Under the pieces are notes generated by a model, which was not told the origin of the DNA, did no database searches, and was given only the letters and a program-made list of their open reading frames with translations. From an uncultured Prevotellaceae bacterium (GTDB taxonomy: Bacteria; Bacteroidota; Bacteroidia; Bacteroidales; Bacteroidaceae): 64,000 nucleotides of DNA. Positions within the stretch are counted from its first letter, which is position 1, and every line of letters starts with the position of its first letter. A program made the position numbers and the translations under genes. Positions 10,328 through 18,297 of the stretch are shown piece after piece. Location of the stretch: NCBI GenBank assembly GCA_900318555.1, contig ONKX01000007.1, forward strand, positions 43,240-107,239, in the 5' to 3' direction.

Positions 10328-10359
10328 CAAATATAATAAATAATATGCGAAACACCAAA
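10328..10359 (-). promoter_or_regulatory. Promoter of the surface protein/nuclease unit
   Basis: The minus strand reads TTTG (plus 10356-10359), a 20-bp spacer, then TATATTTG (plus 10328-10335). It lies 29 bp upstream of ATG 10299. The repeat array at 10375-10453 begins 15 bp upstream of the -33 box. Confidence 0.8.
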
Positions 10360-10374
10360 TTTTTCGCGCAAAAA

Positions 10375-10453
10375 ATACTCCGAAAGTAATTCTAAATACT
10401 CCGAAAGAAATTTTGATTAGTCCAAGAGTATTTTCAAATACTCCGAAAGTATT
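10375..10453. promoter_or_regulatory. Four-copy 21-bp phased repeat array, candidate activator sites
   Basis: ATACTCCGAAAGTAAT at 10375, ATACTCCGAAAGAAAT at 10396, a degenerate copy (12 of 16 matches) at 10417 and ATACTCCGAAAGTATT at 10438 are spaced exactly 21 bp apart, two turns of DNA. Each unit is an imperfect palindrome, ATACT-ccgaa-AGTAT. The array lies just upstream of the -33 box of the 10299 promoter, which suits an activator more than a repressor. No protein was linked to it. Confidence 0.65.
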
Positions 10454-10482
10454 CAGTGGTGTTTTAAAAAAGCTGCTGTGTT

Positions 10483-10705
10483 TTAATGCAAAAGGCTTAG
10501 GAACTCGTCAATGTCTATAACATCTATACGAGGAAAAGGAGTCTGTTTGAGAACATCGTAATGGCGGTCTTGGGTTACGATGTATTTTGCGTTAGCTTTG
10601 AAGGCGCAGTCCACAAACTTGTCATCATCAGGATCTGCAGTAATCAGGCGAAGTGCGACGCGAGAGAGACATCAGCAGGCAGTTGGTGTCGAGAACGATA
10701 TTCAT
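10483..10705 (-). pseudogene. Collapsed PIN-domain toxin gene
   Basis: The ATG at 10705 begins MNIVLDTNCLLMSLSRR, the usual start of PIN-family toxins with the first catalytic Asp, but stops after about 25 codons. A shifted frame then resumes with ADPDDDKFVDCAFKAN and YIVTQDRHYDVLK, the usual PIN C-terminal half, ending at TAA 10483-10485. Compared with the roughly 140-residue family, the central part is missing and the frame is shifted. The ATG overlaps the antitoxin stop (TAATG), the normal operon layout. No active toxin is expected. Confidence 0.85.
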
Positions 10706-10941
10706 TACTGCTTGTATGGAGTGCGCATGTGTTCGTTCTTCCAGTCCTCTATCACATTGTCGTTGAGCACACCCTCGTCCCATAGCTGGTCGATGGCATC
10801 CTCGGCGCGCTTGGCAAAATACTGGCCCAGCATGCGACGAATGTCGGTCATCTCACGCTCAGAGTTCACCCTTGCCACTAGTTCCAGCATCTCTATCTGG
10901 AATGGGGTGAATGGAGTGGATTGTAAATTTGCAGTTTCCAT
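10705..10941 (-). CDS. Antitoxin-like small protein partnered with a dead PIN toxin
   Basis: 78 residues (METANLQSTPFTPFQIEMLE... ending EHMRTPYKQ). It contains a helical stretch with RRMLGQYFAKRAEDAIDQLWDEGVL, a pattern I associate with small antitoxin-type proteins encoded directly before PIN toxins in Bacteroidales. Here the stop codon overlaps the start of the toxin remnant. A -7 box TATCTTTG (plus 10971-10978) lies 30 bp upstream of the start. With the toxin broken it may be an orphan antitoxin or simply decaying. Confidence 0.65.
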   Translation of the reverse strand: METANLQSTPFTPFQIEMLELVARVNSEREMTDIRRMLGQYFAKRAEDAIDQLWDEGVLNDNVIEDWKNEHMRTPYKQ

Positions 10942-10962
10942 ATTAATTCTCTTTTTGCCTTA

Positions 10963-11188
10963 TTCTGGTGCAAAGATAGGATTTATTTTTGATACTTCCA
11001 AGGAAAAGCGAAGAAAAGTGCATTTGTGAGTTTTTGTGCGCAAAGAAATTGTGTTTTAAAAGAGCGAAAAAGAAAGGAGAAAAGAAAAAATCCCCCCTGC
11101 ACCCCTCTTATAAAGAATAGAGCGGAGTACTAGAAAAAGATGAGATAACTACACACACATATATATGCCGCTTCGCTTTTTCGAAAAA
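10963..11188. repeat. Long upstream repeat, copy R1 (with antitoxin promoter)
   Basis: This block is similar over most of its length to R3 (15519-15742), and its right part to R2 (11661-11823). Shared landmarks in order are GCAAAGATAG, TACTTCCAAGGAAAAG, AAGTGCATTT, TTGTGTTTTAAAAGAGCG, a run of C, ACACACATATAT and CCGCTTCGCTTTT. Its left end holds the minus-strand -7 box (10971-10978) of the antitoxin. A weaker -33 match (CTTG) lies near plus 10999-11002. Confidence 0.75.
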
Positions 11189-11202
11189 AACTTCCGCAAT
11201 TT

Positions 11203-11233
11203 TTTGCGGTTTCAAAAAAAGTTCGTATCTTTG
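11203..11233 (+). promoter_or_regulatory. Promoter of the 73-residue small protein
   Basis: TTTG at 11203-11206 and TATCTTTG at 11226-11233 have a 19-bp spacer. A leader of about 100 nt follows before ATG 11339. Confidence 0.75.
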
Positions 11234-11331
11234 CACGCAAAGCGTGCGAAACTCGGCTGCGCCTCAGCAATTGGAGCAAGCTCCATTGCATTCGGCTTGC
11301 ACGAGCCTTGCAGCGAGAAAAAAATAGGAGA
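11234..11331 (+). promoter_or_regulatory. Structured 5' leader with nested palindromes
   Basis: Directly after the -7 box lies the hairpin GCACGC-aaa-GCGTGC. Further on CAATTGGAGC-aa-GCTCCATTG forms a second near-perfect stem, flanked by CTCGGCTGCGCC and TGCACGAG. The transcript leader is therefore highly structured. No known riboswitch fold was recognised. An AGGAG-like site precedes the ATG. Confidence 0.6.
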
Positions 11332-11338
11332 TCAGAGA

Positions 11339-11560
11339 ATGGCAACTTATACTATTACATTGAACGAGCGCTCCGCCAGGGGCAAGGCTCTGATGGAGTA
11401 CTTGCAAGCACTAGGCATATTGATGCACAAGGTGTCGCCCAAGGCAAAGAGCAGCTACCAGCGTTCGCAAGAGGACAAGCAGGCTGGACGCGTTGAGAAA
11501 TTCTCCTCCTCGGAAGAAATGTTCAAGTCATTAGGTATCTTAAACCCAACTGGCTTCTGA
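11339..11560 (+). CDS. Small hypothetical protein, TYTITLNERS type
   Basis: 73 residues starting at ATG 11339 after ATAGGAGATC. The beginning, MATYTITLNERSARGKALME, resembles short Bacteroidales proteins with a beta strand then an amphipathic helix, a shape shared with ribbon-helix-helix-like antitoxins. The middle is lysine/serine-rich and the end reads FKSLGILNPTGF. It has its own promoter and structured leader and no partner downstream. Function is unknown; the antitoxin idea is a guess. Confidence 0.6.
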   Translation: MATYTITLNERSARGKALMEYLQALGILMHKVSPKAKSSYQRSQEDKQAGRVEKFSSSEEMFKSLGILNPTGF

Positions 11561-11660
11561 TTTGGGAACAGAACGATACGGAACTTATACTTTTGTTCAC
11601 GGGAACCGGCACTCACTCAGACTTGTTCTAAACCGTAATCTCCCTTTAACGTCTTTCGTT

Positions 11661-11823
11661 CAGAAATTGTGTTTTAAAAGAGCGAAAAAGAAAGGAGACA
11701 AAGAAAAATTCCCCCCATACCCCCTATATAAGAAAGAGAGCGGAGTAGTAGAAAAAGATGAGATAACTCTCTCTCTAAAAAAAATATATAAAATAAAAAG
11801 GGAACCGCTTCGCTTTTCGAGAC
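11661..11823. repeat. Long upstream repeat, copy R2
   Basis: It shares CAGAAATTGTGTTTTAAAAG, GCGAAAAAGAAAGGAGA, GAGCGGAGTA, AGAAAAAGATGAGATAACT and CCGCTTCGCTTTTCGA with R1. It lacks the antitoxin-promoter half found in R1 and R3. Confidence 0.8.
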
Positions 11824-11885
11824 ACGCTGGAAAGATTTGTGAGATTCGTGAGATTTGTGTTCGAAATAAAAAACTTTCGGAATTG

Positions 11886-11917
11886 TTTGGCGTTTACCAA
11901 AATATTTCCTAACTTTG
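11886..11917 (+). promoter_or_regulatory. Promoter of surface protein gene 12100
   Basis: TTTG at 11886-11889, a 20-bp spacer and TAACTTTG at 11910-11917. Confidence 0.8.
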
Positions 11918-12099
11918 CAGTCGATTGACTGCGAGTGTGCTCACGCTCGAAAGACTAGAACGAGTTCTGTCTTTGCTCGCTTAACCGCACACTTGTCTGT
12001 CGATTAGTGTTCGGCAGCGAGTGTGCTCACACTTGTCAGCCGATTTGAGTTCAACTATCGTTAGACAATCTATTCATTATAAACCAAAATATAAAAATT
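11918..12099 (+). promoter_or_regulatory. Long 5' leader with an internal duplication
   Basis: About 175 nt of untranslated leader. GCGAGTGTGCTCAC occurs twice (near 11931 and 12017), each copy preceded by TCGATT, so the leader looks tandemly duplicated. A hairpin of GAAAGACTAGAAC with GTTCTGTCTTT (about 11950-11975) lies between the copies. The same GCGAGTGTGCTCA is in the leader of the paralogue at 15934. It may be a regulatory RNA element; no known class fits. Confidence 0.55.
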
Positions 12100-14646
12100 A
12101 TGAAACAGAAACTTTTACTTAAAACAATGCTTCTGCTATTTGCCCTAATAGCAGGTAGTTCGAGTGTGTGGGCGATAGATGATACACAAGTTGTATTTAC
12201 GTTGAATGATGCAGATGCTATTACGGCTCTTGGGATTACCCTTCCAAATGCAGGAAGTGGAACAGCTGTAACATCGTTGTCAAAAGGCGGTGTTAATATA
12301 GCTTGCACTCATGGCTCAACGAATACACGTATTTATCAAGGAAGCGGAGGTAATGCTGGAAAATATGATTTCCGCATTTACTCAGGTGGTACACTAACGT
12401 TCACAGCAGGAACATACCACATAAAAGGAATCACTATTACAGGAAGTAACTTAGGAAATTTAAGTGGTTCTGGATACTCTAATGGCTCATGGACAGGCAG
12501 TGCTGCATCTTTCACACTGACTGCAACAGGAAGTGCAACCATCTATACTATTACAGTAACATATGGTGAAGCAGCCACTACAGTAGCTACTCCTGTTATA
12601 AGTGGTGTTACTCCATTCTGGCAATCGACAGAGGTGTCAATTTCCTGTGGAACAGACGGTGCCACCATTCAGTATAGTACTGACGATGGTGCGAATTGGA
12701 CCAACTACTCAGCACCTTTCACGCTTAATGCTACTACAACAGTAAAGGCAAAGGCAACTAAGACGGGATTGACTGATAGTGAAGTTGCTAGTAAAGAATT
12801 TACCAAAGCAACTGTTCTGACGGTAAGCCAAGCCTTGACAGCAATTAATGCTCTTGCAGACAACGGAACACTTGCAGATCAGTTTGTAACCGGTATTGTT
12901 TCTCAGATTGACGCCTATGCTTCTAACGCTATTACATATTGGATTTCTGATGACGGCACAACGACATCACAACTTGAAGTATATAAAGGAAAAGGATTAA
13001 ACGGAGCGAATTTTTCTGCGATAACCGACTTAACAGTGGGTGACGAAGTTGTGGTTAATGGTACGTTACAGAAATTTGTAAAGAATAGTACAACGACACC
13101 AGAATTCACCCAAGGAAGCCAGATACTTAGCCTCATTACCAAAGTAAAAACTCCGACCTTTTCACCTGCTGCAGGTGCAGTAGCTGCTGGCACAGAAGTA
13201 ACTATTAGCACGACTACAGAAGGCGCAACTATCCATTACACAACTGATGGTACAAATCCCACAACAGGAAGTAGCGTCTACACAACTCCTATCGTAATTA
13301 ATAACGCCACAACCCTTAAAGCGATTGCAGTAAAGGATGGTTTTAACAATAGTGATGTAGCTGAGGCTGAATATACTATAACTTCTACTCAAGCTGCGAC
13401 ACCAACATTCTTACCTGCCGCAGGTACTTACGCTTCTGCTCAAAACGTGACCATTAGTACTGATACAGATGGTGCAACTATTTATTACACGACTGATGGC
13501 ACAGATCCTACAACAGGAAGTAGCGTTTATTCTACTCCAATTAATGTGGACAAAGACATGACTATCAAGGCGATAGCTACTAAAGATGGCTTGTTAGATA
13601 GTGACATAGCAGAAGCTGCTTATACGATTCTCGTCGCCATACCTTTCGTAGAGACTTTTGACACAAATACTGGGGCAAGCAGCTATAGCGGAGGTAATGA
13701 CGACAAATGGAGTGGCAGCATTGCTACTGGATCTCCGGTAAATAGCGACAATCCAGGTTGGACGTTTGTTCAAGCCTCTGGTGCATCAAAATGTATTAAA
13801 TTAGGAACAGGAAGTGTTAAAGGTTCTGCGACAACCCCAACTCTTGCTTTTGAATCTGGCAAGACTTACCTTCTTACATTCAGAGCTGGTGCATGGAATG
13901 GAGGTTCAGAGGGAACTACGTTGAATCTTTCTATTACGAATGGAACTCTCAGCTCTGCTTCTGTAACAATGGTAAAGGGTACATTTACAAATTATAGCAT
14001 TACTATTACAGGAACGACTGATGCTGGAACAATTACGTTTGCAGCAAAGAATTTAAGTAACAATCGATTCTTCCTCGATGAAGTACAGGTGAGAGAAGTT
14101 GTGGCAATCACTCCTGCTAAGACTTATACCACTCTGACGGCTGCATCTGCTCTTGACTTTTCAGGTCTGAGTTTGGAGGCATATATCGTAAAGGATAATG
14201 ATACAAGTGACGGATATGTTACAATGACACGGGTAAACAAGGTGCCTGCAAATACTGGTTTGGTACTGAAAGCCAGTTCAACAGGCTCTCCAATTGATGT
14301 TCCTGTTTTGACTGGTGATGCTGATGACGTGACAGGAAACTTGATGGCAGGCTCTGCTACCGCTACGACGGCTGTGGCAGAAAATGCAGGTTATATTCTG
14401 AAAGACGGCGTGTTCCAGCCGAGTTCTGGTGGTGACCTGCCTGCAGGTAAGGCTTATCTGAACATTGCTGTTTCTTCTGCCCCTGTGCTGAACCTCAACT
14501 TCGGTGACGATACGACAGGCATTGATATGGTTAAGGGTGAAGGATTCAAGGTTAACGGTGAGTTCTACAACCTGAACGGTCAGCGTGTGACTCAGCCTAC
14601 GAAGGGACTCTATATTGTGAATGGTAAAAAGGTCGTGATTAAGTAA
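12100..14646 (+). CDS. Multidomain surface protein with CHB_HEX_C-type repeats and T9SS tail
   Basis: 848 residues with a signal peptide ending SSSVWA. In order: a beta-rich N-terminal module; a CHB_HEX_C-type repeat (GATIQYSTDDGANWTNYSAPF); an OB-fold-like domain (SQALTAINALADNGTLADQF ... GDEVVVNGTLQKF); two more CHB_HEX_C-type repeats (GATIHYTTDGTNPTTGSSVY, GATIYYTTDGTDPTTGSSVY); a jelly-roll-like module around residues 510-670; and a tail YNLNGQRVTQPTKGLYIVNG. The signal peptide and tail are almost identical to those of the 15934 gene while the middles differ. Probably a T9SS-exported, glycan-binding surface protein; the ligand is unknown. It is followed by a small LLAGS gene. Confidence 0.8.
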   Translation: MKQKLLLKTMLLLFALIAGSSSVWAIDDTQVVFTLNDADAITALGITLPNAGSGTAVTSLSKGGVNIACTHGSTNTRIYQGSGGNAGKYDFRIYSGGTLTFTAGTYHIKGITITGSNLGNLSGSGYSNGSWTGSAASFTLTATGSATIYTITVTYGEAATTVATPVISGVTPFWQSTEVSISCGTDGATIQYSTDDGANWTNYSAPFTLNATTTVKAKATKTGLTDSEVASKEFTKATVLTVSQALTAINALADNGTLADQFVTGIVSQIDAYASNAITYWISDDGTTTSQLEVYKGKGLNGANFSAITDLTVGDEVVVNGTLQKFVKNSTTTPEFTQGSQILSLITKVKTPTFSPAAGAVAAGTEVTISTTTEGATIHYTTDGTNPTTGSSVYTTPIVINNATTLKAIAVKDGFNNSDVAEAEYTITSTQAATPTFLPAAGTYASAQNVTISTDTDGATIYYTTDGTDPTTGSSVYSTPINVDKDMTIKAIATKDGLLDSDIAEAAYTILVAIPFVETFDTNTGASSYSGGNDDKWSGSIATGSPVNSDNPGWTFVQASGASKCIKLGTGSVKGSATTPTLAFESGKTYLLTFRAGAWNGGSEGTTLNLSITNGTLSSASVTMVKGTFTNYSITITGTTDAGTITFAAKNLSNNRFFLDEVQVREVVAITPAKTYTTLTAASALDFSGLSLEAYIVKDNDTSDGYVTMTRVNKVPANTGLVLKASSTGSPIDVPVLTGDADDVTGNLMAGSATATTAVAENAGYILKDGVFQPSSGGDLPAGKAYLNIAVSSAPVLNLNFGDDTTGIDMVKGEGFKVNGEFYNLNGQRVTQPTKGLYIVNGKKVVIK

Positions 14647-14785
14647 TGAGCGCCCTGCGGGCGGAAATCCAACAAATCTGACAAATCAAACAAATAAAAG
14701 ATCATGTAAGATTTTGAATGATTTTGAAAGATTTCTCGCCGACAGGCGACTAAGAAATAAGTAAAATATAAATAAGACAAACATT

Positions 14786-14929
14786 ATGAAGAAAACATAT
14801 ATAAATCCAAAGATGGAAATCGTTGAGATAAAGGTTCAGCAGTTATTAGCAGGCAGCTTGCCCACAGGCTCTACGCCAACAAGTCCAGGTAGCTCTGATG
14901 CTCCTGAATATGAATATGACGGTTTCTAA
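14786..14929 (+). CDS. LLAGS-type small peptide
   Basis: 47 residues: MKKTYINPKMEIVEIKVQQ, then LLAGS at residues 20-24, then a Ser/Pro/Thr-rich part ending in an acidic, aromatic tail (EYEYDGF). It matches the peptide at 18298 and the N-terminus of the fused nuclease in the pattern MKK-Y-xx-P-xx-E-xxx-I, four or five residues, LLAGS. It has no classical signal peptide. It lies 139 bp downstream of a T9SS-tailed surface protein gene and directly before a strong terminator. LLAGS could be a recognition or cleavage site, as in leader peptides, but that is speculation. Confidence 0.75.
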   Translation: MKKTYINPKMEIVEIKVQQLLAGSLPTGSTPTSPGSSDAPEYEYDGF

Positions 14930-14969
14930 ACTGAGCATTCGATAAATAGGTATTTCGCCTACTCTATAA

Positions 14970-15014
14970 CGGCAGCTATTGCTTCAACAGGAAGTGATAG
15001 CTGCTGTTGTTTTT
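14970..15014 (+). terminator. Rho-independent terminator after the LLAGS gene
   Basis: GGCAGCTATTGCTT (14971-14984) pairs with AAGTGATAGCTGC (14992-15004) around a short loop and is followed by TTGTTTTT. It closes the surface protein/LLAGS unit. Confidence 0.85.
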
Positions 15015-15387
15015 GGCCCCCTAAAAAACACAAACCCTGAAGTATGCGAAAGCAGTGAGTACGTGGAACTTTTGTAGAAAGAACTTGAGAAAACGAAAGG
15101 TTCGTTAATACAATTTCACCCACAATTAACACTTTCAGGCATGTTAGGACGCTGATTGATGCCTGGCGAGGGAGGCAGATAAGGTTATAAGGAACTCTGG
15201 AAATGCCTCTAAATACTAATATTAACGGACATTTGCATCTATTTAGTTCCACGAAAGCCTTGCCATAGGGTTGCTCGCAGTCTGCTCTGGGGTTGCTCTA
15301 AGGATGCTCCGAGTTGGAAACAACAATAAGAATAGGATAAGCGCAAAACCGAATATTTTTAACAAAATTAACGATTCCGCCTAGATA
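15015..15387. other. Gene-free stretch without recognised features
   Basis: No supported gene. Around 15268-15312 loosely repeated GTTGCTC/GATGCTC units occur, which may be the remains of a decayed gene end. A minus-strand open frame (14959-15252) runs into the terminator and has no family features. Confidence 0.6.
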
Positions 15388-15498
15388 TCAACCGAGCTTG
15401 GCATCCATACGCTCCAAGAAAGCCTTCTGTCTTGCCTGAAATGCTCGTACTGCGGCAAGCATCTCTTCGTTTGAACGTGGTGTAAATCTCTTGTCCAT
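15388..15498 (-). CDS. 36-residue small protein, antitoxin-like remnant or micro-ORF
   Basis: It starts MDKRFTPRSNEEMLAAVRAF and continues as one basic helix ending RMDAKLG, stop at 15388-15390. Its upstream DNA (R3, with -7 box TATCTTTG at plus 15526-15533) is a copy of the antitoxin upstream region (R1), so it occupies the same position relative to the repeat as the antitoxin at 10705. It could be a truncated antitoxin or a genuine micro-protein. Confidence 0.55.
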   Translation of the reverse strand: MDKRFTPRSNEEMLAAVRAFQARQKAFLERMDAKLG

Positions 15499-15518
15499 CT
15501 TATATCCTTTCGTCTTTT

Positions 15519-15742
15519 CTTGGTGCAAAGATAGAATTTATTTTTGATACTTCCAAGGAAAAGCTAAGAAAAGTGCATTTATAATGCTTTTTGCGCGCAA
15601 AAATTGTGTCTTAAAAGAGCTAAAAAGCAAAAAGAACAAAGAAAAGAAAGCCCCTGCACCTCATAGAAAAGAAAAAACTATAAAAGAAAAGTCGCAGAAA
15701 ACCACACACATATATAAAGGGAGCCGCTTCGCTTTTCGATTG
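15519..15742. repeat. Long upstream repeat, copy R3
   Basis: It aligns with R1 from GGTGCAAAGATAG through GATACTTCCAAGGAAAAG, AAGAAAAGTGCATTT, AATTGTGTCTTAAAAGAGC, CCCCTGCACC and CACACACATATATA to CCGCTTCGCTTTTCGA. A small minus-strand gene lies on its left and a plus-strand gene on its right, as at R1. Confidence 0.8.
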
Positions 15743-15811
15743 CACAAAAAAGCGCTTTTGTGTAACGGTAAACCTATGCCGTTCATTTTTAGGGAAATTT
15801 CACATTCTTTT

Positions 15812-15843
15812 TTTGGGTGTTAGCAAATTAATTCCTATCTTTG
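15812..15843 (+). promoter_or_regulatory. Promoter of surface protein gene 15934
   Basis: TTTG at 15812-15815, a 20-bp spacer and TATCTTTG at 15836-15843. The leader of about 85 nt repeats the GCGAGTGTGCTCA element of the 12100 leader. Confidence 0.8.
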
Positions 15844-15933
15844 CAATCGACTTGTGTTCGGCAGCGAGTGTGCTCATGTTTGCCGCATGGTTTGAGCCAG
15901 AAATTATTCTATTACTAACTAAATATTATAATT

Positions 15934-18276
15934 ATGAAACAAAAACTTTTACTCAAAACAATGCTTCTGCTATTTGCCCTGATAGCAGGAAGTTCGAGCG
16001 TGTGGGCAGATGATGTAATATTAACTCTTGATTGTGCTACACCAGCACCAACAGGATCAACATCAACTTCCTTAGACGCTGCAGGTATTGCTACGTTTCT
16101 TAATTCTGCAGCAGGATTGTCTTCAGCAGAGAATAAGATTACATGTAGTGAAAAAACAGGAGACGTGTATTCGGGTAAAGGTTCTGGAGGTGGAGATATG
16201 CCCCAGCAATGTTTAAAAGTTGGTAAAGCATCAGGTGGTGGTGGATTCACCTTCACAATACCCGATACTTACGACAATGTTGATGTGGTAGAATTAACAG
16301 GCTATGGTTGGAAGACCACATCATCAATTAGTATTAATAGCGGAACTGCTCAGACTTTCACCACAGCTCAAACGCAAACAACAAAAACATTTGAACTTGC
16401 AAGTGGAACAAAGACTATTTCCATAGCGGTAACTACAAGTGCTGTGTGTATAACAGAAATCGTATTAAAGAAAAAAAATGCAAATGCTGTTGCTACTCCA
16501 ACAATTAGTGGAAATTCTCCATTTTTAACTTCTACAGATGTAACCATTTCCTGCGGAACTGATGGTGCAACTATTCAGTATAGCACAGACGGTGGTACGA
16601 GTTGGAATACTTATAGTTCTTCTTTAACACTCACAGAAACGACTACTGTAAAGGCTAAGGCCACAAAGAGCGGTTCGACTGATAGTGACATCGCCACCAA
16701 GATCTTCACCAAAGTAACTCCTATGACTGTAGCAGCTGCCCTTGCAGCAATTGATGCTCTTGCAGACAACGGAACCAAAGCAGACCAATGTGTTTCTGGT
16801 ATCATTTCTCAGGTTGTCAGTTACGGTTCTAACGCTATTACATATTGGATTTCTGATGACGGTACAACAACTTCACAACTCGAAGTATTTAAAGGAAAAG
16901 GATTAAATGGAGCAAACTTCACGGCTAAAACTGACTTGAACGTGGGTGATCAGGTGACAGTTTTTGGTACATTAAAGAAATACGTAAGCGGTACTAATAC
17001 AACTCCAGAATTTGATGCAGGCAGTCAACTGCTCAGTTATGAAGCTACAGGAGCTCCCACTCCTGCTATCAATGCTTCAAACGTCACAATTGATTGTGAT
17101 GCCACATCTGGAGAAATCACATATACCATTGACAACCCAACAGGAGCATCGCTTAATGCTGCAGTAAAAGAAGGCGATTGGATTAGTAATGTTCAGGTAG
17201 ATGCTGTAAATAATAAGGTCACCTTCTCTGTTACACAAAACACAGGTGTACAGCGTGTTGGATACATTACTCTTTCTTATACTGGTGCTACCAGTAAGGA
17301 TGTCAAGGTAACGCAGAAAGCAACTTATGGAACGGCAACATTGCCATTTGCATTCGATAGTGGAAAAGCTGATATTGAGACAACTGCCGGACTAACCCAA
17401 ACCGGTCTTGGCAGTGATTATGGCTATTCACCAAAACTGAAGTTCGACAACACTGATGATTTCTTAATTTTGAAGATTAACGGTGCTGCCCAAAAGCTAT
17501 ACTTTGATATTAAGGGTAATAGTTTCTCTGGAGGTACGTTTAAAGTTCAGACATCTGCTAATGGTGTAGCATACACGGACCTGAAGAGCTACACAGCATT
17601 GGATGCAGTTTCACATGAAGCATTAGATTTGGAATCTACAGTACGCTATATTAAGTGGATTTACACAAGCAAGTCTGGTGGTAACGTTGCACTTGGTAGA
17701 ATTGGTGTTGATTGCGAAGCCGCATATCTTCCTAGCGCGGGTTATGCCACATACACCACACCTAACGACGTTGACTTTACTGGAACAGGCATCACAGCTT
17801 ATAAGGTATCGGTTATTGGTGCTAGCAATGTAACGTTGGAAGAGGTTACAGAGGCACCAGCTGGCACACCTTTGGTATTACAAGCAACAGCAGGAACCTA
17901 TGCTTTGAACGTAGTTGCCAGCGCAACAGCAGTAACAGGCAACAAGCTTGAAGTTTCTGATGGCACTGCCACTACAACAGATGCAAACACCGTTTATGCT
18001 TTGGCTGCAAAGGGAGAGCCCGCAGTTGTTGGCTTCTATAAGGTTAAAGCCGGCGTGAAGGTTCCAGCAGGTAAATGCTATCTGTCTGTAGCCGTGACTT
18101 CTGCTCCTGAGTATCTTGGCTTCGGTGGCGAGGGTAATACGACGGGCGTTGAGACGTTGAACGTTGAACGTGGAACATTGAACGACAATAGTTATTACAA
18201 TCTCGCAGGTCAGCGCGTAGCTCAGCCAACGAAGGGACTCTACATTGTGAATGGTAAAAAGGTGGTAATTAAGTAA
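15934..18276 (+). CDS. Multidomain surface protein with BACON-like domain and T9SS tail
   Basis: 780 residues, a paralogue of the 12100 gene. The signal peptide (MKQKLLLKTMLLLFALIAGS) is identical to it. Then come a divergent glycine/serine-rich module, one CHB_HEX_C-type repeat (GATIQYSTDGGTSWNTYSSS), the shared OB-fold-like domain (ADNGTKADQCVSGIISQV), a BACON-like domain (ITYTIDNPTG ... GYITLSYTGATSKDVKVTQ, residues about 388-465), beta-rich modules and the tail YNLAGQRVAQPTKGLYIVNG. Probably T9SS-exported and involved in binding glycan or mucin, inferred from the domain types. The linker before the tail is built from GTTGAAC heptads. Confidence 0.8.
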   Translation: MKQKLLLKTMLLLFALIAGSSSVWADDVILTLDCATPAPTGSTSTSLDAAGIATFLNSAAGLSSAENKITCSEKTGDVYSGKGSGGGDMPQQCLKVGKASGGGGFTFTIPDTYDNVDVVELTGYGWKTTSSISINSGTAQTFTTAQTQTTKTFELASGTKTISIAVTTSAVCITEIVLKKKNANAVATPTISGNSPFLTSTDVTISCGTDGATIQYSTDGGTSWNTYSSSLTLTETTTVKAKATKSGSTDSDIATKIFTKVTPMTVAAALAAIDALADNGTKADQCVSGIISQVVSYGSNAITYWISDDGTTTSQLEVFKGKGLNGANFTAKTDLNVGDQVTVFGTLKKYVSGTNTTPEFDAGSQLLSYEATGAPTPAINASNVTIDCDATSGEITYTIDNPTGASLNAAVKEGDWISNVQVDAVNNKVTFSVTQNTGVQRVGYITLSYTGATSKDVKVTQKATYGTATLPFAFDSGKADIETTAGLTQTGLGSDYGYSPKLKFDNTDDFLILKINGAAQKLYFDIKGNSFSGGTFKVQTSANGVAYTDLKSYTALDAVSHEALDLESTVRYIKWIYTSKSGGNVALGRIGVDCEAAYLPSAGYATYTTPNDVDFTGTGITAYKVSVIGASNVTLEEVTEAPAGTPLVLQATAGTYALNVVASATAVTGNKLEVSDGTATTTDANTVYALAAKGEPAVVGFYKVKAGVKVPAGKCYLSVAVTSAPEYLGFGGEGNTTGVETLNVERGTLNDNSYYNLAGQRVAQPTKGLYIVNGKKVVIK
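18156..18183. repeat. GTTGAAC heptad repeat encoding the linker before a T9SS tail
   Basis: Units start at 18156, 18163, 18170 (GTGGAAC) and 18177 (ATTGAAC). They encode ETLNVERGTLN. The position is the same as that of the TTTCAAC heptads in the 8320-10299 gene, but the unit sequence differs. Confidence 0.85.
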
Positions 18277-18297
18277 TAATATAGGAGGACATAAGTT

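Larger units (their letters stand above)
11561..12099. other. Gene-free stretch holding repeat R2, promoter and leader
   Basis: No convincing gene is present. The stretch contains R2 (11661-11823), the promoter at 11886-11917 and the long leader of the next gene. A 116-codon open frame at 11562-11912 crosses the repeat and promoter and looks accidental. Confidence 0.7.

Noticed and set aside
10375-10453. CRISPR array
   Set aside because: The repeats are 21 bp apart with only about 5 bp between 16-bp units, and no cas genes are present.
11562-11912. 116-codon plus-strand frame
   Set aside because: It runs through repeat R2 and the promoter of the next gene; composition is lysine-rich and low complexity.
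14959-15252. 97-codon minus-strand frame
   Set aside because: It reads into the terminator hairpin, lacks a promoter box and has no recognisable motif.
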